Positions 1 through 4,256 of a stretch of 5,048 bases of DNA are shown piece by piece. Every line of letters begins with the position of its first letter. Position 1 is the stretch's first letter. Both the position numbers and the translations under genes were made by a program. The stretch is from a candidate division Zixibacteria bacterium RBG_16_43_9 (lineage in GTDB: Bacteria > Zixibacteria > MSB-5A5 > RBG-16-43-9). The stretch is taken from assembly GCA_001775355.1 (NCBI GenBank), contig MEWM01000029.1:1377-6424 (forward strand), read 5' to 3'. Under the pieces are notes generated by a model. The model was not told where the DNA came from, ran no database searches, and saw nothing but the letters and a program-made list of their open reading frames with translations.

Positions 1-771
1 TTGAAGGGGACTTCTGGTGAAGCCTATGCCTATGCTGCCCTATCTTTTTCTTTTGGCAAATCTATTTTAAGAAAAGGAGAAAAAGAAATCGGTATAGGGG
101 TGAACTTCAAATACCTTCAAGCTATAGTTTACCAGAAGGTAATGAAAGCTTCTGGCGAGGTTAGAATTCAGGAAACCGGGATGGAAGGGGAATCCGACCT
201 TATCCTTAATTCAGCTATGGGAGGAAAAGGTTATGGTCTGGATTTAGGAATTGCCGCAAAGCTGAGTAGAAAATGGACTATTGGTTTATTCCTTTCAAAT
301 CCAATCAGCCGGATAAAGTGGGACCGGAAAACCGAAGAGCGAGGCTACCAGTTTCAGATAGATTCGCTTAACCTTTCCAATTCTGGAAACGATTCCGTGT
401 TTCTGAGTGAAGATTACAAAAAAGACATTGACCCTTTTGTCACTCATTTACCTTTGATAGCCAAAGCAGGTATTTCTTATCAGGCCAAAAAGATTTTAAT
501 AGCCTTTGACTGGGAACAGGGATTTGAAAATGGTCCTGGAGTTTCAAAAACTCCTAAACTTTCATTAGGCACAGAGCTGAAGCTTTTAACTTTATTGCCT
601 TTGAGAACAGGTCTCTCTTTAGGGGGGAGGGAAGGATTTTCTTTAAGCGGTGGTTTTGGCCTGGATTTTGGGTTGGTATTTCTTGACCTGGGGATAGTCA
701 ACAAAAACGCTCTAATGCCCAATAACAGCAAAGGAGTCGGGCTTTCTCTGGATTGCGGGTTGAGATTTTAA
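1..771 (+). CDS. Outer-membrane beta-barrel protein, C-terminal part (PorV/DUF5723-like)
   Basis: The reading frame is open from the first base, and no ribosome binding site is visible, so the TTG at the edge is probably not the start and the N-terminus lies outside. The 256 visible residues alternate polar and hydrophobic positions in short strands separated by Gly/Asn-rich turns, for example near residues 30-46, 76-87, 91-101, 151-172 and 185-256. The chain ends in Gly-Leu-Arg-Phe; a terminal aromatic residue is typical of barrels inserted by the BAM machinery. Towards the end come a P-x-L-S-L-G-T-E strand (185-192), LPLRTGLSLGG (199-209) and a final KGVGLSL strand (244-250). This order resembles the PorV/DUF5723-type barrels common in FCB bacteria. 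A role as an outer-membrane channel or secretion-linked barrel is inferred from fold only; no substrate can be named. No terminator is evident in the 44 bp before the next ORF, so the two may be co-transcribed. Confidence 0.75.
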   Translation: MKGTSGEAYAYAALSFSFGKSILRKGEKEIGIGVNFKYLQAIVYQKVMKASGEVRIQETGMEGESDLILNSAMGGKGYGLDLGIAAKLSRKWTIGLFLSNPISRIKWDRKTEERGYQFQIDSLNLSNSGNDSVFLSEDYKKDIDPFVTHLPLIAKAGISYQAKKILIAFDWEQGFENGPGVSKTPKLSLGTELKLLTLLPLRTGLSLGGREGFSLSGGFGLDFGLVFLDLGIVNKNALMPNNSKGVGLSLDCGLRF

Positions 772-815
772 TCTGTAAAAATGACTTAAGAATAGATTGA
801 TTTACTGGAGGCACG

Positions 816-989
816 ATGGCAGAGACTTCAGATGCCAAAGAATTTAAGGATGAATCAGTTAAAACCGGACAGGAGAACGGTAAGGATAAAATCGACAAGG
901 AGAGAATTCAAAGATTAAAGAAAAGCTTTCTCCCCTCCTGGATGAGGGGAGTTCAAAACCCAAAGCCGAAACTTTCCTCTGAACAGTAG
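816..989 (+). CDS. Small charged hypothetical protein (57 aa), possibly a truncated gene
   Basis: A GGAGG ribosome binding site (807-811) sits four bases before an ATG, which is the main support for translation. The product is hydrophilic, rich in Lys, Glu and Asp (MAETSDAKEFKDESV at the start), with no signal peptide, membrane segment or recognisable domain. Residues 1-38 look like ordinary charged coding sequence. From about codon 39 the DNA becomes a perfect 8-bp hairpin (930-951) and then the left arm of a second inverted repeat (968-1000), whose right arm begins inside the TAG stop. The C-terminal third is therefore probably repeat-derived, and this may be the front end of a longer gene broken by repeats. 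Alternatively it is a genuine small protein with a recruited tail. I recognise no family. It lies 44 bp behind the barrel gene on the same strand. Confidence 0.45.
   Translation: MAETSDAKEFKDESVKTGQENGKDKIDKERIQRLKKSFLPSWMRGVQNPKPKLSSEQ
930..951. repeat. Perfect hairpin, 8-bp stem, inside the 57-aa ORF
   Basis: CTCCCCTC at 930-937 is exactly complementary to GAGGGGAG at 944-951, with loop CTGGAT. It lies within the coding frame of the 57-aa ORF. No T-tract follows, so it is not a standard terminator. Its composition matches the GC-rich palindromic elements further downstream. Confidence 0.7.
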
Positions 990-1000
990 AGGATAGTTTC
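968..1000. repeat. Inverted repeat over the stop codon of the 57-aa ORF
   Basis: A 13-bp arm at 968-980 pairs with 988-1000 with one mismatch around a 7-nt loop. The TAG stop (987-989) straddles the loop and right arm. It is followed four bases later by a 14-bp perfect palindrome, CTACGGATCCGTAG (1005-1018). There is no T-run, so the role is more likely mobile repeat or mRNA 3'-end structure than intrinsic termination. Confidence 0.65.
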
Positions 1001-1024
1001 AGTTCTACGGATCCGTAGGAAAAA

Positions 1025-1140
1025 AAAGTCGCCAAGAGGGAAACCAGGGGATGATCCCAAGACCTCTGCTCACACCCCCCAGAGGAAATCATCCCCTGAG
1101 GTTGCCAAGCAGCGCTCCCGCTCAAAACCTTGGCGACTTT
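1025..1140. repeat. Nested three-tier inverted repeat, possible structured RNA
   Basis: Three stems are nested around one centre. The outer stem is AAAGTCGCCAAG (1025-1036) with CTTGGCGACTTT (1129-1140), 12 bp perfect. The middle stem is CAGGGGATGAT (1045-1055) with ATCATCCCCTG (1088-1098), 11 bp perfect. The inner stem is CCTCTG (1063-1068) with CAGAGG (1080-1085). The 30 bases between the middle right arm and the outer right arm are mostly unpaired. The ACTTTCTATTT that follows is only weakly terminator-like. Whether it is a folded RNA, a deletion derivative of a mobile element or repeats inserted into one another cannot be settled from one copy. Confidence 0.7.
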
Positions 1141-1145
1141 CTATT

Positions 1146-1214
1146 TATAATCTGTCATTGCGAGGAGTTCCCTACGGGAACGACGAAGCAATCCCTTGAC
1201 CTTTTGGCAATCGT
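1146..1214. repeat. Dispersed TCATTGCGAGGA...GAAGCAATC repeat, copy 1
   Basis: The element begins TATAATCTGTCATTGCGAGG and ends near GACCTTTTGGCAATCGT. It holds two nested stems: ATTGC (1157-1161) with GCAAT (1188-1192), and GTTCCC (1167-1172) with GGGAAC (1176-1181) around a TAC loop. A second copy lies exactly 250 bp downstream by its left end. Repeats with TCATTGCGAG and GAAGCAAT ends are familiar as dispersed intergenic palindromes in many bacterial genomes and often give false protein calls. Confidence 0.8.
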
Positions 1215-1226
1215 GGTTTTTTTTCT

Positions 1227-1261
1227 GTCGGGTAGCTCGGTAAACTCGCAACCCGACCTAC
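1227..1261. repeat. GTAG-foot hairpin (minus-strand orientation), GTCGGGT/ACCCGAC family
   Basis: GTCGGGT (1227-1233) pairs with ACCCGAC (1251-1257), followed by CTAC (1258-1261), which reads as GTAG at the 5' foot on the minus strand. It shares the blocks GGGTAGCTC and TCGCAACCC with the element at 3161-3198, so it belongs to a dispersed family. Confidence 0.75.
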
Positions 1262-1283
1262 TGTTACTGTCGAACCGTGTGGG

Positions 1284-1317
1284 CTCCCGATAAAACGGGA
1301 GGGGACAAGCCCCTCCC
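1284..1317. repeat. Overlapping competing hairpins in GC-rich repeat
   Basis: CTCCCG (1284-1289) pairs with CGGGAG (1296-1301), but GGGAGGGG (1297-1304) also pairs perfectly with CCCCTCCC (1310-1317). The arms share bases 1297-1301, so only one hairpin can form at a time. The second hairpin, with its ACAAG loop, is closely related to the element at 1474-1497 (loop ACGAG). Confidence 0.65.
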
Positions 1318-1343
1318 CTATGAAAACCTCTCTGCTCAACCAA

Positions 1344-1393
1344 GATGTTATCATCCCCGTTACCTTCCTGCTGGATGATAACATCCAGCAGGA
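1344..1393. repeat. Two mutually exclusive perfect stems (13 bp and 12 bp)
   Basis: GATGTTATCATCC (1344-1356) is the exact reverse complement of GGATGATAACATC (1373-1385). TCCTGCTGGATG (1366-1377) is also the exact reverse complement of CATCCAGCAGGA (1382-1393), with loop ATAA. Bases 1373-1377 and 1382-1385 are used by both stems, so the structures exclude each other. The 5' side resembles text at 1063-1097 (CTCTGCTCA... ATCATCCCC), which suggests a diverged duplicate of part of the nested repeat. Confidence 0.7.
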
Positions 1394-1395
1394 GC

Positions 1396-1460
1396 TATAA
1401 TCTGTCATTGCGAGGATTCCGTAGGAGGACGAAGCAACCCTTTGACCTTTTGATGATCGT
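1396..1460. repeat. Dispersed TCATTGCGAGGA...GAAGCAACC repeat, copy 2
   Basis: This is a direct repeat of the 1146-1214 element, identical over the first 20 bases or so and again around GACGAAGCAA and TTGACCTTTTG. The centre has changed from the GTTCCC/GGGAAC hairpin to TTCCGTAGGAGG, so the inner stem is lost. The right end GATGATCGT has diverged from GGCAATCGT. Confidence 0.8.
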
Positions 1461-1473
1461 AGCTAAGTCGGGA

Positions 1474-1497
1474 GGAGGGGACGAGCCCCTCCCCTAC
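1474..1497. repeat. GTAG-foot hairpin (minus-strand orientation), GGAGGGG/CCCCTCC
   Basis: GGAGGGG (1474-1480) and CCCCTCC (1486-1492) form a perfect stem around ACGAG. CTAC at 1494-1497 is GTAG at the 5' foot on the minus strand. It is a relative of the hairpin at 1297-1317. Confidence 0.7.
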
Positions 1498-1509
1498 GAA
1501 CTCTTTTTT

Positions 1510-1531
1510 CGGGGCTGGGAGCCCCGCCTAC
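1510..1531. repeat. GTAG-foot hairpin (minus-strand orientation), CGGGGCT/AGCCCCG
   Basis: CGGGGCT (1510-1516) pairs with AGCCCCG (1520-1526) around GGG. CTAC at 1528-1531 gives a minus-strand GTAG foot. The T-runs further right (1542-1546, 1551-1557) are too far away for a classic terminator. Confidence 0.65.
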
Positions 1532-1618
1532 GTGAAAAATCTTTTTGAGGTTTTTTTCCAATTTTCCTTTTTCTGTTTTTATCTGTCATCCGTCATTCGT
1601 TATTTTTTTACTTAATCA

Positions 1619-1646
1619 TTGACAGCGAAACATTTTTGTATAAATT
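1619..1646 (+). promoter_or_regulatory. Sigma-70-type promoter of the TPP riboswitch
   Basis: A perfect -35 box TTGACA (1619-1624) is followed after 16 bases by TAAATT (1641-1646) in the AT-rich tract TGTATAAATTAT. The exact -10 register is uncertain (ATAAAT at 1640-1645, with a TG just upstream, is an alternative). A start near 1652-1656 would place the aptamer at the very 5' end of the transcript, as expected for a riboswitch leader. Confidence 0.65.
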
Positions 1647-1655
1647 ATCCTTGAA

Positions 1656-1745
<90 letters not shown>

Positions 1746-1746
1746 A

Positions 1747-1833
1747 ATGAATAAACGTAAAAACAAACCATTAGCAAATCTGTTAATGGTTTATCTTTTT
1801 ATTACAGCAGTGGTGTCAGGAGTTACCTCCTGA
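1747..1833 (+). pseudogene. Signal-peptide-like 28-aa remnant directly behind the TPP riboswitch
   Basis: The frame starts with MNKRKNKPLANLLMVYLFIT, a positively charged n-region followed by a hydrophobic stretch (residues 9-24), and runs into TGA after residue 28. The stop lies in the right arm of the perfect inverted repeat 1811-1838, so the coding sense probably ends where a repeat was inserted. A TPP switch with an adjacent exported N-terminus fits the front end of a thiamin uptake protein, for example a TonB-dependent receptor or periplasmic binding protein. That identity is inference only. Alternatively the frame is an untranslated leader, because a candidate terminator stem (1765-1792) lies within it. 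No continuation of the protein is found before 2014. Confidence 0.5.
1765..1800 (+). terminator. Candidate riboswitch-linked intrinsic terminator
   Basis: AAACCATTAGCA (1765-1776) pairs with TGTTAATGGTTT (1781-1792) over 12 bp with one G-U pair around a 4-base loop, followed by ATCTTTTTATT. Its position 25 bases behind the aptamer suits an expression platform. The stem is AT-rich and therefore weak, and I see no clean antiterminator partner in the aptamer, so the mechanism is unproven. Confidence 0.5.
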
Positions 1834-1838
1834 CACCA
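1811..1838. repeat. Perfect 12-bp inverted repeat truncating the leader ORF
   Basis: TGGTGTCAGGAG (1811-1822) is the reverse complement of CTCCTGACACCA (1827-1838), with loop TTAC. No T-run follows. The TGA inside its right arm ends the 28-aa frame. The GTCAGG motif recurs at 1846-1852 and 1857-1861, linking it to the next element. Confidence 0.75.
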
Positions 1839-1852
1839 GAAAAGGTCGTCAG

Positions 1853-1886
1853 GCTGTCAGGTGGTAATCCGCCTGAAGCGGACAGC
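1853..1886. repeat. Small cruciform-type inverted repeat
   Basis: GCTGTC (1853-1858) pairs with GACAGC (1881-1886). Inside it either AGGTGG (1859-1864) pairs with CCGCCT (1869-1874, one G-U), or TCCGC (1868-1872) pairs with GCGGA (1878-1882). It is one of the contiguous palindromes between the riboswitch remnant and the AIR-synthase-like gene. Confidence 0.6.
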
Positions 1887-1895
1887 ATATTACAT

Positions 1896-1967
1896 TGTCA
1901 TTCTGAAGGAGCGTAGCGACTGAAGAATCTATAGATTCTTCGCCCCCTACGGGGACTCAGAATGACA
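1896..1967. repeat. 72-bp dispersed palindrome with TGTCATTCTGA ends
   Basis: The ends TGTCATTCTGA (1896-1906) and TCAGAATGACA (1957-1967) are perfect 11-bp inverted repeats. Inside are a 20-bp perfect palindrome at 1922-1941 (GAAGAATCTA and its complement) and a CCCC-TAC-GGGG hairpin (1944-1954). TGTCATTCTGA...GAAGAATCT elements are familiar dispersed intergenic repeats in many bacteria. No transposase is encoded, so it would be non-autonomous if mobile. Confidence 0.85.
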
Positions 1968-2013
1968 GTTCATCATAAGAAAATCAAAAACCTAATTTAA
2001 ATAGGAGGTATAA

Positions 2014-3072
2014 ATGACCAATCAATTACCAGACATAGGCAAAATCTCACCGGAGATATTCGATGAGCTAATCTTCCCCCATCTGGGAAAAAAGTCAAAA
2101 TCGGTCTTAGTTGGACCAAAACACGGGGTTGATATCGGCATAATCGACATCGGTGGCGGAAAAGTTATGGCAATCACCACCGATCCGGTCTTCATAGTGC
2201 CGGAATATGGCTTTGAGAGGGCGGCCTGGTTTGCCATACATATCCTGTGCTCGGATGCAGTTACCTCTGGGTTGAAGCCCAGCTATCTTTCTATTGATCT
2301 GAATCTCCCTTTGAGCATGACTAAAGAACAGTTAGAAATAGTCTGGAAAAAGATAGATTACGAGTGTAAGAAAATGGGAATCGCTGTTGTTTGCGGGCAC
2401 ACTGCCAGATATACCGGCTGCAACTATCCTATGGTTGGTGGAGCAACTGTAATCAGTGTAGGGAAAAAATCAGAATATATCACACCCCAGATGGCAAAAA
2501 AGGGAGATTTAGTGGTGATAACCAAAGGTGCGGCCATAGAAGCCACTGGAATCTTTGCTTTAGCTTTTAAAGATAGAATTATAGAATATTTTGGTGAGGA
2601 ATTCAGCCAGAGAGCTGAAAAGATATTTTACCAGATGTCAGTGGTAGAAGATGCATTAACCGCCGCCTCTATTGGCACCAGGGAAAAAGGAATCACCTCA
2701 ATGCACGATGCCACCGAATGCGGAATCTGGGGAGGCTTATATGAGGTCGCCAAAGCTTCAAAGGTGGGAATGAGAATCGAAAAGGAAAAAATAATCGTCT
2801 TAGATGAAGTCGAAAAAATCTGCTCCAAATTCGGAATGGATCCCTATTCTTCAATATCTGAAGGAACTTTACTTATAACCTGCAAGGAGAAGAAAGTAGA
2901 TTTGCTCTTGAAGAAATTATCGCAAAAGAAAATCCCAGCCTCAGTTGTGGGCGAGGTGATCCCTGAGAGCAAAGGGATAATTTTAGTAGAGCAAGGCAAA
3001 GAAAAACATTTAGAACATCCGAGAGTTGACCCCTTCTGGCAAGCCTTTGCGAAAGCGCTGGAAGAAAAATAA
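2014..3072 (+). CDS. AIR synthase-related protein (HypE/ThiL/PurM superfamily)
   Basis: The ATG at 2014 follows an AGGAGGT ribosome binding site (2003-2009) by four bases. The 352-aa length is normal for the family. An N-terminal AIRS-type ATP-binding domain (about 38-150) contains GVDIG (38-42), TTDPV (55-59), the SDAVTSG segment (80-86) in place of the usual ND-x-x-x-x-GA, and GHTARYTG (128-135). A C-terminal AIRS_C domain (about 162-325) contains KGDLVVITKGAAIEATG (163-179), HDATECGIWGGLYEVA (231-246) and GMDPYSSISEGTLLI (274-288), which match HypE-type proteins best. The HypE C-terminal PRIC cysteine, which carries the carbamoyl/cyano group, is absent (chain ends ALEEK), so hydrogenase maturation is unlikely. 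Members of this superfamily use ATP to activate or phosphorylate small molecules; the substrate here is unknown. The TPP riboswitch about 270 bp upstream makes a thiamin link possible but not shown. It is a cytoplasmic protein with no signal peptide. Confidence 0.85.
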   Translation: MTNQLPDIGKISPEIFDELIFPHLGKKSKSVLVGPKHGVDIGIIDIGGGKVMAITTDPVFIVPEYGFERAAWFAIHILCSDAVTSGLKPSYLSIDLNLPLSMTKEQLEIVWKKIDYECKKMGIAVVCGHTARYTGCNYPMVGGATVISVGKKSEYITPQMAKKGDLVVITKGAAIEATGIFALAFKDRIIEYFGEEFSQRAEKIFYQMSVVEDALTAASIGTREKGITSMHDATECGIWGGLYEVAKASKVGMRIEKEKIIVLDEVEKICSKFGMDPYSSISEGTLLITCKEKKVDLLLKKLSQKKIPASVVGEVIPESKGIILVEQGKEKHLEHPRVDPFWQAFAKALEEK

Positions 3073-3074
3073 AG

Positions 3075-3102
3075 GTAGGGGCGTATTGCAATACGCCCCT
3101 AC
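3075..3102. repeat. 28-bp perfect palindrome, GTAG...CTAC, just after stop codon
   Basis: GTAGGGGCGTATTG (3075-3088) is followed directly by its exact reverse complement (3089-3102) with no loop. It begins three bases after the TAA of the AIR-synthase-like gene. GTAG is present at the 5' foot on both strands. This GGGCGTATTGCAATACGCCC-type core is a known dispersed repeat in diverse bacteria. Confidence 0.85.
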
Positions 3103-3110
3103 AGCTATCC

Positions 3111-3157
3111 GTAGGTCGGGCAGTCCCGCCTTTGGCGGGACTGCCCGACTTTCTTTT
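3111..3157 (+). terminator. Strong hairpin terminator built on a GTAG-foot palindrome
   Basis: GTAG (3111-3114) is followed by a perfect 16-bp stem: GTCGGGCAGTCCCGCC (3115-3130), loop TTT, and its exact complement (3134-3149). TTTCTTTT follows at 3150-3157. The position, 42 bp behind the AIR-synthase-like stop, and the T-rich tail fit an intrinsic terminator. The sequence also belongs to the GTCGGG repeat class seen at 1227 and 4131, so a mobile repeat may serve as terminator. Confidence 0.75.
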
Positions 3158-3160
3158 CAT

Positions 3161-3198
3161 GCGGGGTAGCTCACCAAAGGATTCGCAACCCAACCTAC
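3161..3198. repeat. GTAG-foot repeat (minus-strand orientation), second copy of GGGTAGCTC family
   Basis: GGGTAGCTC (3164-3172) and TCGCAACCC (3183-3191) are shared with the element at 1227-1261; the middle differs (ACCAAAGGAT instead of GGTAAAC). CTAC at 3195-3198 is a minus-strand GTAG foot. With the opposite-facing element at 3111-3149 it forms an inverted pair, the usual arrangement of REP doublets. Confidence 0.65.
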
Positions 3199-3235
3199 TA
3201 TTTACTACACCTTTATTGCGCAAAAATGCCTTGAC

Positions 3236-3263
3236 TTGAGAGCCGGAATGCGGTTATTATAAT
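3236..3263 (+). promoter_or_regulatory. Sigma-70-type promoter for the methyltransferase gene
   Basis: TTGAGA (3236-3241), 16-bp spacer, then a perfect -10 box TATAAT (3258-3263). TTGACT at 3231 would be a better -35 hexamer but the spacing (21) is too long. The start codon lies about 30 bases downstream, giving a short leader. An own promoter fits with the strong terminator just upstream. Confidence 0.65.
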
Positions 3264-3292
3264 ATTTAGCGGGAATGTAAAAGAAGATGATT

Positions 3293-4018
3293 ATGGACTT
3301 TTCCAATACCTATGAGGATGCCAAGTATGCAGAAGCTTATGCTAAATTAGAGTTTCATAACACATATTATTTAGCCTACAGGGATTTACCTGAGCTTATA
3401 TTTGAGCATGTCAAAGGAAGAGATGCCATAGATTTTGGATGCGGCACGGGACGCTCTACAAGATTTCTGCAAAAGCTTGGGTTTGATGTCATCGGAGTTG
3501 ACATATCAGAGGACATGATACAGAAAGCCAGGGAAATCGACCCTGAAGGAGATTATTGCCTTATCAATGATGGCGACTTTAGCCAGTTAAAGAAAAATAC
3601 CTGCGACCTTGTGCTATCCGCATTTACATTTGATAACATCCCCGCGATGGAAAAGAAGGTTAAGATATTCAAGGAAATCGGAAGACTGCTGAAAAGTGAA
3701 GGAAGGATAATTAATCTGGTCTCATCGCCTGAAATATATATAAATGAATGGGCATCATTTTCTACAAAAGATTTTCCTGAGAATAGATTTGCAAAAAGTG
3801 GAGACAGAGTAAGAATAATCGTAACAGACTTAGAGGATAAAAGACCCGTAGAGGATATTATATGGACTGATGAATCCTATCGGGAGGTTTTTAAGAAAGC
3901 TGGATTGGAATTTATCAAAACGCATAAACCTTTAGCCAAAGAGAATGAGCCATATAAATGGATCAATGAAACCAGGATTGCACCCTGGATCATTTACGTA
4001 TTGAAAGCAGAAACGTAG
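3293..4018 (+). CDS. Class I SAM-dependent methyltransferase
   Basis: The protein has a Rossmann-type SAM-binding core. Motif I is DFGCGTG at residues 47-53, followed by an acidic end of strand 2 in GVDIS (Asp70), which would bind the ribose hydroxyls. NDGD (92-95) is in the adenine-contact region, and CDLVLSAFTFDNIP (104-117) is the motif IV region with strand 4. GRLLKSEGRIINLV (130-143) is the usual helix-strand 5 segment. The C-terminal 90 residues carry an Asp/Glu/Lys-rich part with TDESYREVFKKAGLEFI typical of Methyltransf_11/25-type enzymes. The substrate cannot be told; small-molecule or natural-product acceptors are as likely as lipid or quinone. I chose the second ATG (3293; 241 aa) because AGAAG at 3282-3286 lies six bases before it. 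The ATG at 3287 in the same frame would add two residues. No signal peptide. The stop TAG forms part of the GTAG foot of the palindrome at 4015-4042. Confidence 0.85.
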   Translation: MDFSNTYEDAKYAEAYAKLEFHNTYYLAYRDLPELIFEHVKGRDAIDFGCGTGRSTRFLQKLGFDVIGVDISEDMIQKAREIDPEGDYCLINDGDFSQLKKNTCDLVLSAFTFDNIPAMEKKVKIFKEIGRLLKSEGRIINLVSSPEIYINEWASFSTKDFPENRFAKSGDRVRIIVTDLEDKRPVEDIIWTDESYREVFKKAGLEFIKTHKPLAKENEPYKWINETRIAPWIIYVLKAET

Positions 4019-4042
4019 AGACACATGGCTATGCGTCTCTAC
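4015..4042. repeat. 28-bp GTAG...CTAC palindrome supplying the methyltransferase stop codon
   Basis: GTAGAGAC (4015-4022) pairs with GTCTCTAC (4035-4042). After one A-C mismatch, CAT (4024-4026) pairs with ATG (4031-4033) around GGCT. The length of 28 bp and the GTAG/CTAC ends are the same as in the palindrome at 3075-3102, though the inner sequence is different. The methyltransferase TAG (4016-4018) lies within its first four bases. No T-tract follows. Confidence 0.8.
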
Positions 4043-4130
4043 ATCCCTTGCATTATTACCACCCGCCTTGAGGGCAAGTCCGAATTTGGATCCATAGGAG
4101 CTGGGCTACCATGTTACCTCTTACCTCTTT

Positions 4131-4151
4131 CGTCGGGCATAAAGCCCGACG
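4131..4151. repeat. Perfect hairpin CGTCGGGC/GCCCGACG
   Basis: CGTCGGGC (4131-4138) pairs with GCCCGACG (4144-4151) around ATAAA. It shares the GTCGGGC core with the terminator palindrome at 3115. It is preceded by TTACCTCTTACCTCTTTC (4114-4131), a short pyrimidine-rich direct repeat. It sits between convergent genes and could help stop transcription from either side, though it has no clear T-run. Confidence 0.65.
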
Positions 4152-4186
4152 CCACGAACTGAAGGGTCACACTCCGAACATCTATT

Positions 4187-4218
4187 GGGCGAGTCCGCCT
4201 TCGGCGGATCGCCCCTAC
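4187..4218. repeat. GTAG-foot hairpin (minus-strand orientation), GGGCGA-TCCGCC
   Basis: GGGCGA (4187-4192) pairs with TCGCCC (4209-4214), and TCCGCC (4194-4199) pairs with GGCGGA (4203-4208) around TTC, leaving G4193 as a single bulge. CTAC at 4215-4218 is a minus-strand GTAG foot. It lies 25 bp behind the stop of the minus-strand cytochrome gene and may act in its 3' untranslated region. Confidence 0.75.
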
Positions 4219-4256
4219 ATTTCACGTCTTACATCTCACGTTTTACTTCTTACTTC
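4216..4256. repeat. Low-complexity TTAC/TCAC-TTCT tract reaching into the cytochrome 3' end
   Basis: Short units such as TTCACGTCTTACATCTCACG, TTTTACTTC and TTACTTCTCA repeat with a period of 7-9 bases. On the minus strand this reads as AGTAAGAAGTAAAACGTGAG-like text and supplies the TAA (4243-4245) and the last few codons (Arg-Ser-Lys-Lys) of the cytochrome. A related stretch is at 4114-4131. Confidence 0.6.

Larger units (their letters stand above)
990..1618. other. Gene-free repeat mosaic
   Basis: No frame here has a ribosome binding site, family resemblance or coding character. The stretch is almost entirely built from palindromes and a duplicated 65-69 bp element, each listed separately. 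Its last part (1532-1618) is T-rich and low in complexity, with decayed TGTCATCCGTCATTCG-like text at 1584-1599, and leads into the riboswitch promoter. The longest open frames (for example 1051-1293) are translations of the repeats. Confidence 0.75.

Noticed and set aside
1..3. TTG at base 1 as the true start of the barrel gene
   Set aside because: It coincides with the window edge and has no visible ribosome binding site; the protein begins mid-barrel without a signal peptide.
859..1125. Minus-strand ORF of 88 aa
   Set aside because: It is antisense to the small ORF and the nested hairpin, with no ribosome binding site or recognisable product.
1051..1548. Open frames 1051-1293 and 1345-1548 (plus) and 1155-1408 (minus)
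   Set aside because: They translate the palindromic repeats (for example CHCEEFPTGTTKQS from the TCATTGCGAGGA element), lack ribosome binding sites and match no protein family.
990..1618. CRISPR array or integron attC cluster
   Set aside because: The repeats differ in sequence and length, spacing is irregular, and no RYYYAAC/GTTRRRY core sites or integrase or cas genes are present.
1811..1838. Perfect hairpin as riboswitch terminator
   Set aside because: It is followed by GAAAAGGTCG rather than a T-run; the AT-rich stem at 1765-1792 with ATCTTTTTATT is the better terminator candidate.
2014..3072. Assignment as hypE or selD
   Set aside because: The HypE C-terminal PRIC cysteine and the SelD N-terminal Cys/Sec-containing Gly-rich loop are both missing, so only superfamily membership is claimed.
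2873..3223. Minus-strand ORF of 116 aa over the end of the AIR-synthase-like gene
   Set aside because: It is a shadow of the well-supported plus-strand gene and the terminator palindrome; it has no family signal.
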